Source: Saprospiraceae bacterium
GTDB taxonomy: Bacteria; Bacteroidota; Bacteroidia; Chitinophagales; Saprospiraceae
Assembly (NCBI GenBank): GCA_029262975.1
Contig: JAJCYJ010000393.1
Location: 1 to 6,928, forward strand
Reading direction: 5' to 3'
DNA: 6,928 nt
Below the pieces are notes generated by a model, which saw only the letters and a list, made by a program, of their open reading frames with translations, made no database searches and was not told the origin of the DNA. Shown in pieces: positions 1-6,268 of the stretch (the first letter of the stretch is position 1; each line of letters starts with the position of its first letter). The translations under genes were made by a program, and so were the position numbers.

Positions 1-723
1 GGGTTTGATGATGTCAAAGGACAGTGGTCGGGAATCAGATTTTTACCGAATAGCAAGAATCATGTCCTGGAACATACTCAGATCAAAAATAGCCGCGTAG
101 GAATAAGAGCCGATAGCGCATCCTCGATTGAATTAAACAGTGTGATTATATCGAATACTTCAAATATTGGCGTCATCGGAATTCACGCCGACATTAAGGC
201 TGACAATACATTGATTCATAGTAATGGTCCGCAAAGCCTGGCTATGGTATATGGAGGGTCCTACGTATTTCGCTATTGTACGTTTGCAAATTACGAAAAC
301 CAAGCCTCTGCGATTTATATGGATAATTTTAATTGTCTCAATCAAGATTGTACTAGTGTAGCTTCCAATCCTTTGAATGCACGTTTTGAAAATAGCATTA
401 TTATGGGATCGAATGATGATGAAATTGATATTAATGATATAGCCGAAGGCATGGATCCCGACTTATTTAAACTCACTTTCGACCACACGCTAATTAAAGT
501 AATGGATGTAAAAAGTGAATATAATCCAGAGGCTTGTATCTCATGTCTTGAACATATGAATGAACCCGTGTTTTTGGATGAGTTCAATGATTTATATACG
601 CTCGATACAATGAGTCTTGCGCGCAATCAGGGGATTCCTATTCCAGATTTGTTAGAGGACATCAACGGACAAATAAGAGATTCAGAAAGTCCGGATTTAG
701 GTTGTTTCAAATTTTTAGAATAA
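1..723 (+). CDS. Right-handed parallel beta-helix surface protein, C-terminal part (5'-truncated)
   Basis: The reading frame is open from base 1 to the TAA at 721-723 and gives 240 residues with no true start inside the window. The GTG at 142 is an internal valine (residue 48), not a start. The fragment begins with a W-S-G-I-R-F motif (residues 9-14) and continues with short, irregular repeats rich in I, V, N, S and G, such as IKNS, VGIRADS and ENSIIMGS. This is the pattern of pectate-lyase-like beta-helix coils. The end, with D-I-N-G near 220-223 and P-D-L-G near 231-234, resembles the closing motif of 'choice-of-anchor Q' proteins, which usually end in PDIGAYE. Cysteines at about 112/117 and 179/182 form two close pairs that could be disulfides in an exported protein. 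I infer a secreted or surface protein, but no catalytic residues can be named. The neighbouring transporter gene is convergent, so there is no operon link on this side. Confidence 0.8.
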   Translation, partial: GFDDVKGQWSGIRFLPNSKNHVLEHTQIKNSRVGIRADSASSIELNSVIISNTSNIGVIGIHADIKADNTLIHSNGPQSLAMVYGGSYVFRYCTFANYENQASAIYMDNFNCLNQDCTSVASNPLNARFENSIIMGSNDDEIDINDIAEGMDPDLFKLTFDHTLIKVMDVKSEYNPEACISCLEHMNEPVFLDEFNDLYTLDTMSLARNQGIPIPDLLEDINGQIRDSESPDLGCFKFLE

Positions 724-793
724 CAAGTACGCAATTCGCGGCAATTCTATTTTCAATTCTTCTGTTTAGAAACCGACCAAGGTAGTCGAATGA
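724..793. other. Short convergent intergenic region, no clear terminator
   Basis: This gap separates two genes that end towards each other. It is AT-rich and holds three copies of CAATTC (732-737, 742-747, 754-759). It also holds a weak 4-bp inverted repeat, CGAC/GTCG (774-777 and 785-788), with a 7-base loop. Neither arrangement has the GC-rich stem plus T-run of an intrinsic terminator. Confidence 0.4.
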
Positions 794-2119
794 TTAAGAG
801 ACCGGAGCTACTAATACTTCTTCATGAATAAATTCGACTTTTCTAAATATGAAAAAGGCAATCACAAAGAATATTCCAAGAACAAGGACGCTGTATCGCA
901 GATTACCGGTAAGATTATCGACAACTCCAAAAGTAAATGTGCCAAATACGATTGACAGATAGAACAATAGATCATAAAAACTGAAATAGGAATTATACTC
1001 AGTTTCCTTTTCGATCAGCTTTGTATAACTTGCTCGCGAACTCGATTGAATGCCTCCTAAGACAAGTCCAACAAAGAATGCCAGTACAAAAAATACAGCC
1101 TTGGAAGTCACAAAAGATGCTGCGATACAAATTAAAAACCAAATTACAATCATCATTGATATTGCCTTCTTGCTTCCTTTAGCGCTGGCATATTTTGCAA
1201 AAAGAATAGCCCCTAAGATGGCTACGATTTGCAAAATCAAGACTGTGAGTATCAACTCAGATGTGTCAAAATCCAATACATTTTTGGCAAAGACAGTAGC
1301 CAGGTAAATAACGGTATTAACACCTGCACTATAAAAGAAAAATGAAATTAAAAAACGCTTGAGATTTGGCTTGAATTTTATCTCATTTACAACCGCTTTC
1401 ATTTGCCGGTAACCATCCTTAATAAGACCTTTCTTAAATTTCTCATCACCATCTTTCGGCAGAAATTTGAAAGTGTATTGTGACCATCCTATCCACCAAA
1501 GTCCTACCATCACAAACCCAATACGATAGGGTAGCGAGCTGTCTTCAGCAATTCCAAAAAGTCCAGGTTTCTGACTAATAAATAAAATGGTCAATAATAA
1601 AAGCACACTGCCAACATATCCATATGAATATCCTTTTGCGCTGACAGAATCATAATGTTCTCTGGTAGTAATGGATGGAAGAAAAGCATCGTAGAATATA
1701 AGACTTCCTGCAAATCCAAATGTAGAAATAATAAATGCAGCTGTACCCAGCCAAATCAAAGGAGCATCATTAAAGAAAAATAATATCATACAAGCGACAC
1801 TCCCAATGGTTGTAAATATTTTTAGAAACCTGAGTCTCTTGTGACCTGCATCAGCGATGCCACCAAGTATAGGAGCAATTAATGCGATAAGTATGTAAGC
1901 AAAACTTATAGAATGTGAGTAAAAGGCAGAATTTGAAAATTCACCTCCCAGAAAATTGATCTTTTCAGGTGCTACAGCTAAAAAATAAATTGGAAATATT
2001 GCAGTAGAAATAACCAGGGAATAAGCAGAATTAGCCCAATCAAACATAGCCCAGGCTCTTATTACCCTCTTGTCATTCTTAGGTGTTGTTCCTGACAGGT
2101 TTTTATCATTCTGATTCAT
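794..2119 (-). CDS. MFS transporter, UMF1 / Atg22-like family
   Basis: This is a 441-residue integral inner-membrane protein. About 12 hydrophobic segments can be read, at roughly 23-50, 70-90, 103-117, 121-143, 164-182, 199-216, 254-275, 288-308, 318-336, 340-358, 380-400 and 407-426. A charged central loop at about 217-253 splits them 6+6, as in the major facilitator superfamily. The N-terminal RAWAMFDWANSAYS stretch (21-34) is the hallmark of the UMF1/Atg22-like group. G-G-I-A-D-A-G-H-K-R at 86-95 is the MFS loop 2-3 motif A. The family-typical G-G-I-Q-S-S-S-R follows at about 355-362. Length is normal for the family and nothing looks broken. The ATG at 2119-2117 sits just before the basic N-terminal segment and is the natural start; its leader has no strong ribosome binding site. 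The substrate of bacterial UMF1 proteins is generally unknown, and the neighbours do not suggest one. The gene is divergent from rimK and probably transcribed alone. Confidence 0.9.
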   Translation of the reverse strand: MNQNDKNLSGTTPKNDKRVIRAWAMFDWANSAYSLVISTAIFPIYFLAVAPEKINFLGGEFSNSAFYSHSISFAYILIALIAPILGGIADAGHKRLRFLKIFTTIGSVACMILFFFNDAPLIWLGTAAFIISTFGFAGSLIFYDAFLPSITTREHYDSVSAKGYSYGYVGSVLLLLTILFISQKPGLFGIAEDSSLPYRIGFVMVGLWWIGWSQYTFKFLPKDGDEKFKKGLIKDGYRQMKAVVNEIKFKPNLKRFLISFFFYSAGVNTVIYLATVFAKNVLDFDTSELILTVLILQIVAILGAILFAKYASAKGSKKAISMMIVIWFLICIAASFVTSKAVFFVLAFFVGLVLGGIQSSSRASYTKLIEKETEYNSYFSFYDLLFYLSIVFGTFTFGVVDNLTGNLRYSVLVLGIFFVIAFFIFRKVEFIHEEVLVAPVS

Positions 2120-2154
2120 CGGAAGTCCGCTCGATTTTATAACGTATTAAGAAA

Positions 2155-2189
2155 AAAACTTATAAAGGCTTGTGTAATGTAGGTACAAA
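2155..2189 (-). promoter_or_regulatory. Candidate Bacteroidota-type promoter for the MFS gene
   Basis: On the minus strand TTTG (2189-2186) is followed by TAAGTTTT (2162-2155). The second element matches the Bacteroidota -7 consensus TAnnTTTG at all but its last position. The 23-base spacer is longer than the usual 19-21, so this is a weak call. It lies 36 bases upstream of the ATG at 2119, which is a plausible leader length. Confidence 0.3.
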
Positions 2190-2196
2190 TTGTGCC
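2182..2196. promoter_or_regulatory. Interrupted palindrome in the divergent promoter region, possible operator
   Basis: GGTACAAATTGTGCC is a 15-base inverted repeat with 7-base arms around a central A at 2189. Six of the seven arm positions are complementary, and the exception is a T/G pair. It lies between the divergent MFS and rimK starts and overlaps the candidate -33 element of the MFS promoter. That is where a dimeric repressor would be expected to bind. No regulator gene is present in the window, and arms this short can arise by chance in AT-rich DNA. Confidence 0.25.
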
Positions 2197-2222
2197 AAGT
2201 TGTCACTTAAATGATAACTTAT
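2189..2222 (+). promoter_or_regulatory. Candidate promoter for the rimK operon
   Basis: ATTG (2189-2192) and TAACTTAT (2215-2222), 22 bases apart, loosely match the Bacteroidota TTTG / TAnnTTTG pair. The second element lacks the final TG. The site ends 21 bases before the rimK ATG. It is the best match in the leader, but the match is poor. Confidence 0.2.
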
Positions 2223-2243
2223 GCCCGAATTTTATCATAATTT

Positions 2244-3119
2244 ATGAGACTCATCATTCTCTCTAGAAATGGAGAATTATATAGTACCCGAAGTCTGTAT
2301 AATGCTGCAAGAAGACGCAATCATTTTGTCCGTGTCATTGATCACATGAACTGCGACTTAATGATACAAAATGAGCACAATTCAATATTTGTACATGGAC
2401 AACCCTTACGTGGATATGATGCCGTCATACCACGAATAGGGCACACGGTGACGGCATACGGCTCAGCTGTAATACGACAATTTGAAAGTATGGCGGTGCC
2501 GACAATTTTGGGTTCTGAAGCCTTATTGCGTACCAGGGACAAGTTGAGTTGTATGCAACTACTCTCGCACAAAGGAATCCCTGTTCCTCAGACTTTGCTA
2601 ATCAATAATTATGGTCAATTTCCTCATCTTCATGAAAAAATAGAGGGCTTTCCCAAAATTCTTAAACTATTAAGTGGAACCCATGGTTTAGGTGTATTGA
2701 AAGCGGATGATATCAAGTCTATGGAAGGTATTCTCGAGGCTTTCCATGGACTCAAACAAAAAGTATTAATTCAGGAATTTATTGAAGAGTCATCGGGAGA
2801 AGATATCAGACTCTTTGTTGTTGATGGAGAAATAGTGGCAGCTATGAAGCGATCCGCCCGGGAAGGAGAATTCAGATCCAATCTTCACAGAGGAGGAAGT
2901 TCAGAAGTGGTTGCAATATCCGAAGAAGAAAAAAGTGTTGCCTTAAATGCTGTCAAAATTCTCAGATTACATGTCGCAGGTGTAGACATGTTAAGATCTA
3001 ATAATGGTCCTTTGGTGCTAGAAGTGAATGCCTCACCAGGACTTGAAGGGATTGAGAAAACATCAAAGATTGATATAGCTAAAAAAATTATTCAATTTGC
3101 CGAACGACTCGCGAAGTAA
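2244..3119 (+). CDS. rimK: RimK, alpha-L-glutamate ligase for ribosomal protein S6
   Basis: This cytoplasmic ATP-grasp enzyme adds glutamate residues to the C-terminus of ribosomal protein S6; the E. coli enzyme can also make free poly-alpha-glutamate. The 291 residues align almost end to end with E. coli RimK (300 aa). The N-terminal domain carries I-L-S-R-N-G-E-L-Y-S (5-14) and A-V-I-P-R-I-G (60-66). The ATP-grasp core shows R-D-K (98-100), K141 followed by the glycine-rich S-G-T-H-G-L-G loop (144-150), Q-E-F-I (177-180), D187 and E-F-R-S-N-L-H-R-G-G (209-218). The metal ligands D248, E260 and N262 fall at the same positions as in E. coli, so the enzyme should be active. The ATG at 2244 has an A/T-rich leader without a Shine-Dalgarno site. 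It is the first gene of a tight operon, and the next start is 8 bases past its stop. Family members with other acceptors exist, but identity to true RimK is high throughout. Confidence 0.95.
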   Translation: MRLIILSRNGELYSTRSLYNAARRRNHFVRVIDHMNCDLMIQNEHNSIFVHGQPLRGYDAVIPRIGHTVTAYGSAVIRQFESMAVPTILGSEALLRTRDKLSCMQLLSHKGIPVPQTLLINNYGQFPHLHEKIEGFPKILKLLSGTHGLGVLKADDIKSMEGILEAFHGLKQKVLIQEFIEESSGEDIRLFVVDGEIVAAMKRSAREGEFRSNLHRGGSSEVVAISEEEKSVALNAVKILRLHVAGVDMLRSNNGPLVLEVNASPGLEGIEKTSKIDIAKKIIQFAERLAK

Positions 3120-3127
3120 TCTTAATC

Positions 3128-4075
3128 ATGATGAAATCATTAATAATAGATCGTATATCTATAGGACCCGGAGAACGAGAACAAGTAAATTTATTCGTTA
3201 GCAGCTTGCCTTCCGGAGATAGGATATATATTCAGTCATTTATTTTCAGGTCGACACAACCAGGACCTACCGTTCTTATTATGGGTGGGGTACATGGTGA
3301 TGAGATTAACGGTATCCAAATTGTAAGGCGAATTCTCGAAGAACAGATTATGGATACATTAATCGTAGGAAGTGTAATAGCCATACCGCTCTTGAATGTC
3401 TTTGGATTTATAAATTTTAGTCGGGATGTTCCCGATGGAAAGGATGTTAATAGAAGTTTTCCAGGATCAGCACTGGGCTCGTTGGCATCCAGGACTGCTT
3501 CTACTTTAACAAAAAAGGTTTTGCCCAATGTCGATATTGCGATCGATTTACATACGGGTGGAGCTTCAAGATATAATTATCCTCAGATCAGATATACAAA
3601 GAATGATGCCAAAGCCTTGGAGTTGGCGACAGCTTTTGGGGCTCCTTTTATAATTCAAAAACCCTTCATCTCGAGGTCTTTTAGGAAAACAGCCAATCTG
3701 ATGAATATACCCACGCTTGTTTATGAAGCAGGTGAGGCAGAACGTCTTGATGGATTGTCCATTGAATTAGGGGTTGCAGGTATTAAAAGGACACTTAAAA
3801 AACTAAATATGATTTCAGAAGCACCACCTTCTAATCGTGAATCCATTGCTTTGAAATCAACAGGATGGGTCAGATCATCCGAAGCTGGATTATTCACCTG
3901 GACAAGACAATCAGGTGCTTTTATAAGAAGAGGTGAGCAATTAGGTGTAATTCATTCTCCCCATGCAGATCGTACAAAACGTATTTTCGCAAAAAAAGAT
4001 GGCTATATCATTGGGCATAACAACGCCTCTGTAGTGCACAATGGTGATGCTCTATTTAATATCGCTTATTATTAA
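3128..4075 (+). CDS. Succinylglutamate desuccinylase / aspartoacylase-like zinc deacylase
   Basis: This is a 315-residue zinc-dependent enzyme of the AstE/AspA branch of the M14 carboxypeptidase-like fold. These enzymes hydrolyse the amide bond of N-acyl amino acids. The zinc site is visible as G-G-V-H-G-D-E (53-59, ligands H56 and E59) with the third ligand H142 in I-D-L-H-T-G-G (139-145). The substrate-carboxylate motif is D-V-N-R (106-109), and the likely catalytic glutamate is E200 in Y-E-A-G-E. From about 245 to the end there is a small beta-rich domain (W-V-R-S-S-E-A-G-L-F, then K-D-G-Y-I-I-G and G-D-A-L-F) of the barrel-sandwich type usual in this family. There is no signal peptide, so it is probably cytoplasmic. 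It starts 8 bases after rimK; ATG 3128 and the adjacent ATG 3131 are equally possible. True substrate unknown: AstE itself acts in arginine catabolism, and no other ast genes are here. Reversal of glutamylation is an inference from gene order only. Confidence 0.88.
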   Translation: MMKSLIIDRISIGPGEREQVNLFVSSLPSGDRIYIQSFIFRSTQPGPTVLIMGGVHGDEINGIQIVRRILEEQIMDTLIVGSVIAIPLLNVFGFINFSRDVPDGKDVNRSFPGSALGSLASRTASTLTKKVLPNVDIAIDLHTGGASRYNYPQIRYTKNDAKALELATAFGAPFIIQKPFISRSFRKTANLMNIPTLVYEAGEAERLDGLSIELGVAGIKRTLKKLNMISEAPPSNRESIALKSTGWVRSSEAGLFTWTRQSGAFIRRGEQLGVIHSPHADRTKRIFAKKDGYIIGHNNASVVHNGDALFNIAYY

Positions 4076-4079
4076 GTCT

Positions 4080-5513
4080 ATGATAAAACTGTTTCATCTT
4101 ATTAGTCTTATAATCAGTCTGAATTTCGCGATATCAGCACAACCATACGATAGGATAACAGAGTTAATCAATGACAAAGCTAGCGAGGGTGCCCAGTTTG
4201 GAATAAGTGTAGCTGACACTGACGGGACTTTTGTCTTTGAATACCTGGCAGAATCTAAAATGATTCCTGCTTCTACGTTGAAATTGATTACAACTCTTAG
4301 TGCCATTGAATTACTCGGTGAGGATTATTTCTACGAGCTAATAATAGGCTATAAGGGAGATATTTTGGCAGATGGTACACTTATCGGAAATCTTATCATT
4401 GTCGGTTCTGGAGATCCTTCATTGGGCTCACCAGAATTCGAGGGTACTCGACCGATGAAAGAAGTCCTTCATGAAATCGTAGATATAGTCCATGACAAGG
4501 GTATAACTTGTATCGATGGCAAAATACTTGTAGATGATTGGATCTTTGATAATCGACCTATTCATCCCAGTTGGTCATGGGATGATTTGACTAACTATTA
4601 TGCTTCAGGTGCGTGGGGACTAAATTTACACGAGAATTTGTATTTTCTTAGTTTCGAAAGGTCAAAAAGTCCTGGACAACCCACATCAATCTTAAGTGTT
4701 GAACCCGAATTACCTGGATATCATTTTGGGAATGAAGTATTGACAGGGCCATTGAATTCAGGGGATAATGCTTATATATATGGAAACCCCTATGATTTAT
4801 CGCGTTGGATATCAGGTACGATTCCTCCTGGAAAAGGGCTATTTGTGATAAAAGGTGCTATTGCTGATCCTGCTGATTTTGCTGCTTATCAGATACATCA
4901 GAGCTTGGCAGAGTCCGGTATCGTGGCGCTGGATTATGGCCGAACGATTGAAAAAAGCCAAAACATCCAACGCATAGGAATGATTGGTTCGCCGTCTCTA
5001 AAAATTCTAACTGCCTATGCCAATGAAGTTTCGAATAACTTATACTGCGAGGCATTTTTGCGTACGGTGGGTACTTTATCTGGCGAACAGGGAAGTTTTA
5101 GTACTGGAATTGACGAGATTAAAAAACACTTAAAGGCACTATTCCTCAATGTAGATGGATTACAACAAGAAGACGGGAGTGGTCTATCCTCAAGAAATAG
5201 AATTAGTGCGAACTTTATGTCGTCATTTATCAATAGCAAGAGAAGGTCACTAGGTGATGAAGAACTAAAATCACTTATTCCAAAAGCAGGAGTACGGGGG
5301 AGTGTGCGGAATTTCCTGTCGGGATTTGAATCTCAGAATTATTGTTGGATGAAATCCGGATCTATCAATAATGTTCTGGCCTATGCGGGGTTACTTGAAT
5401 GTGCATCGGGTCGTGTTGTTTCCGTATCCATCATGGCAAATGGCCATAACAGCAATAGAAATGTGCGAGGGCAAATTGAGAAAATTATTGAAGTCCTGTA
5501 CAAGGAAGTGTAA
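4080..5513 (+). CDS. dacB: D-alanyl-D-alanine carboxypeptidase/endopeptidase, PBP4-type (peptidase S13)
   Basis: This exported penicillin-binding protein trims the terminal D-Ala of peptidoglycan stem peptides and can cleave D-Ala-meso-DAP crosslinks. The frame is open from an ATG at 4041, but that start overlaps the previous gene by 35 bases and adds 13 hydrophobic residues. ATG 4080, 4 bases after the upstream stop, gives a clean Sec signal peptide: MIK, a hydrophobic core to about 17, then A-I-S-A before Q21. It also gives 477 residues, the size of E. coli PBP4. All three active-site motifs are present: S65-T-L-K68 with the nucleophilic serine, S318-N-N320, and K425-S-G427 in place of the more usual KTG. 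G-D-P-S-L-G-S and the W-S-W-D-D...N-Y-Y-A-S-G-A-W-G-L region are further S13 family marks, and the large insertion between motifs 1 and 2 is retained. It is the third gene of the operon and should act in the periplasm. The symbol follows the E. coli homologue. Confidence 0.92.
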   Translation: MIKLFHLISLIISLNFAISAQPYDRITELINDKASEGAQFGISVADTDGTFVFEYLAESKMIPASTLKLITTLSAIELLGEDYFYELIIGYKGDILADGTLIGNLIIVGSGDPSLGSPEFEGTRPMKEVLHEIVDIVHDKGITCIDGKILVDDWIFDNRPIHPSWSWDDLTNYYASGAWGLNLHENLYFLSFERSKSPGQPTSILSVEPELPGYHFGNEVLTGPLNSGDNAYIYGNPYDLSRWISGTIPPGKGLFVIKGAIADPADFAAYQIHQSLAESGIVALDYGRTIEKSQNIQRIGMIGSPSLKILTAYANEVSNNLYCEAFLRTVGTLSGEQGSFSTGIDEIKKHLKALFLNVDGLQQEDGSGLSSRNRISANFMSSFINSKRRSLGDEELKSLIPKAGVRGSVRNFLSGFESQNYCWMKSGSINNVLAYAGLLECASGRVVSVSIMANGHNSNRNVRGQIEKIIEVLYKEV

Positions 5514-5543
5514 TGGGACTATATGGATGATTACATTTGTAAC

Positions 5544-6230
5544 ATGATACGCTTACCCTTGTTGGTTTTATTGACAATACTCCTTCTTAATTCCTGTAAA
5601 AAAGGTGAAATTTCTGCAGACGAGGTCAAAATCGATGTGCCGCAGACTGTAAGTCAGTCAGAAAATACGCTTGAAGTTGATTCTGAAAGGAGGAGGTATG
5701 CCTGGCAAAAGCCAGAATTAGTTATCGAGAGATTGGGAAATATTGAAGGAAAAATTATTGCTGATATCGGAGCTGGAACAGGATATTTTTCGTTCAGATT
5801 GATCAGGCAAGCGAAGAAGGTAATTGCTGTTGATATTGATCCTAACATGATCAACCTTATAGAAATATTTAAAGAAAATTTAGACAGCATACAACAGCCA
5901 AAAATTGAAACAAGACTTGCTACTGCTGACAATCCACTGTTGGGGAATGAAGAAGTGGATGTGGTAATTATAATAAATACAATCGGTTATATCCAAGACA
6001 GAAGAGCGTATCTGAATAATTTGAAACGATCTCTTAAACCAGGAGGAGAAATTATGATAGTTGACTTTAAAATGAAACGCATTCCTGACGACATTGCTCC
6101 GCCTATGGAGTATAGAGTGAATCTATTAACACTTGAGAATTTATTGACTGAGTTGGGCTATCATACAATTGATACTGACGACCGAAGCCTTGAATATCAA
6201 TTCATTGTGAAAGCACACAAGGGCCAATAA
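5544..6230 (+). CDS. Predicted lipoprotein with a class I SAM-dependent methyltransferase domain
   Basis: From ATG 5544 the product has 228 residues. It opens with a lipoprotein signal: M-I-R, a leucine-rich core, and the lipobox L-L-N-S-C with Cys18 as the lipidated residue. A polar linker (19-48) follows. The rest is a Rossmann methyltransferase: Y-A-W-Q-K-P-E (52-58), motif I A-D-I-G-A-G-T-G-Y-F (73-82), acidic D97 at the end of strand 2 (A-V-D-I-D-P), V-D-V-V-I-I-I-N-T (138-146), and L-K-P-G-G-E (164-169) with I-V-D-F (172-175). The SAM site looks intact. The frame also allows ATG 5523, 9 bases after the dacB stop, but its seven extra residues include two Asp and would spoil the positive n-region, so 5544 is preferred. 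I recall similar exported methyltransferase-like proteins in other bacteria, but their substrate is not known to me. Last gene of the operon; convergent with purA. Confidence 0.82.
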   Translation: MIRLPLLVLLTILLLNSCKKGEISADEVKIDVPQTVSQSENTLEVDSERRRYAWQKPELVIERLGNIEGKIIADIGAGTGYFSFRLIRQAKKVIAVDIDPNMINLIEIFKENLDSIQQPKIETRLATADNPLLGNEEVDVVIIINTIGYIQDRRAYLNNLKRSLKPGGEIMIVDFKMKRIPDDIAPPMEYRVNLLTLENLLTELGYHTIDTDDRSLEYQFIVKAHKGQ

Positions 6231-6268
6231 AGTAATGGTTATGAATAGGATTAGCAGTATAAGTCGCG
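6231..6268. other. Short convergent intergenic region, no terminator seen
   Basis: Thirty-eight AT-rich bases separate the stop codons of the methyltransferase and purA genes. No inverted repeat with a T-run is visible. Termination here is either factor-dependent or reads into the opposite gene. Confidence 0.4.

Noticed and set aside
142..144. GTG as the start of a 193-residue gene
   Set aside because: The same frame is open back to base 1 and the upstream residues carry the family's W-S-G-I-R-F motif. The GTG is an internal valine of a gene cut by the window edge.
342..626. 94-residue minus-strand frame within the beta-helix gene
   Set aside because: It overlaps the beta-helix coding frame completely, and its serine-rich translation has no domain signature.
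732..759. Three CAATTC copies as a regulatory repeat
   Set aside because: The units are short and unevenly spaced (10 and 12 bases apart) in an AT-rich gap between convergent genes; chance is the simplest explanation.
774..788. Hairpin CGAC/GTCG as a bidirectional terminator
   Set aside because: The stem is only four base pairs with a 7-base loop and has no T-run on either side.
1050..1307. 85-residue open frame on the plus strand inside the MFS gene
   Set aside because: It lies wholly antisense to a well-conserved transporter and its translation is low-complexity, with no recognisable domain.
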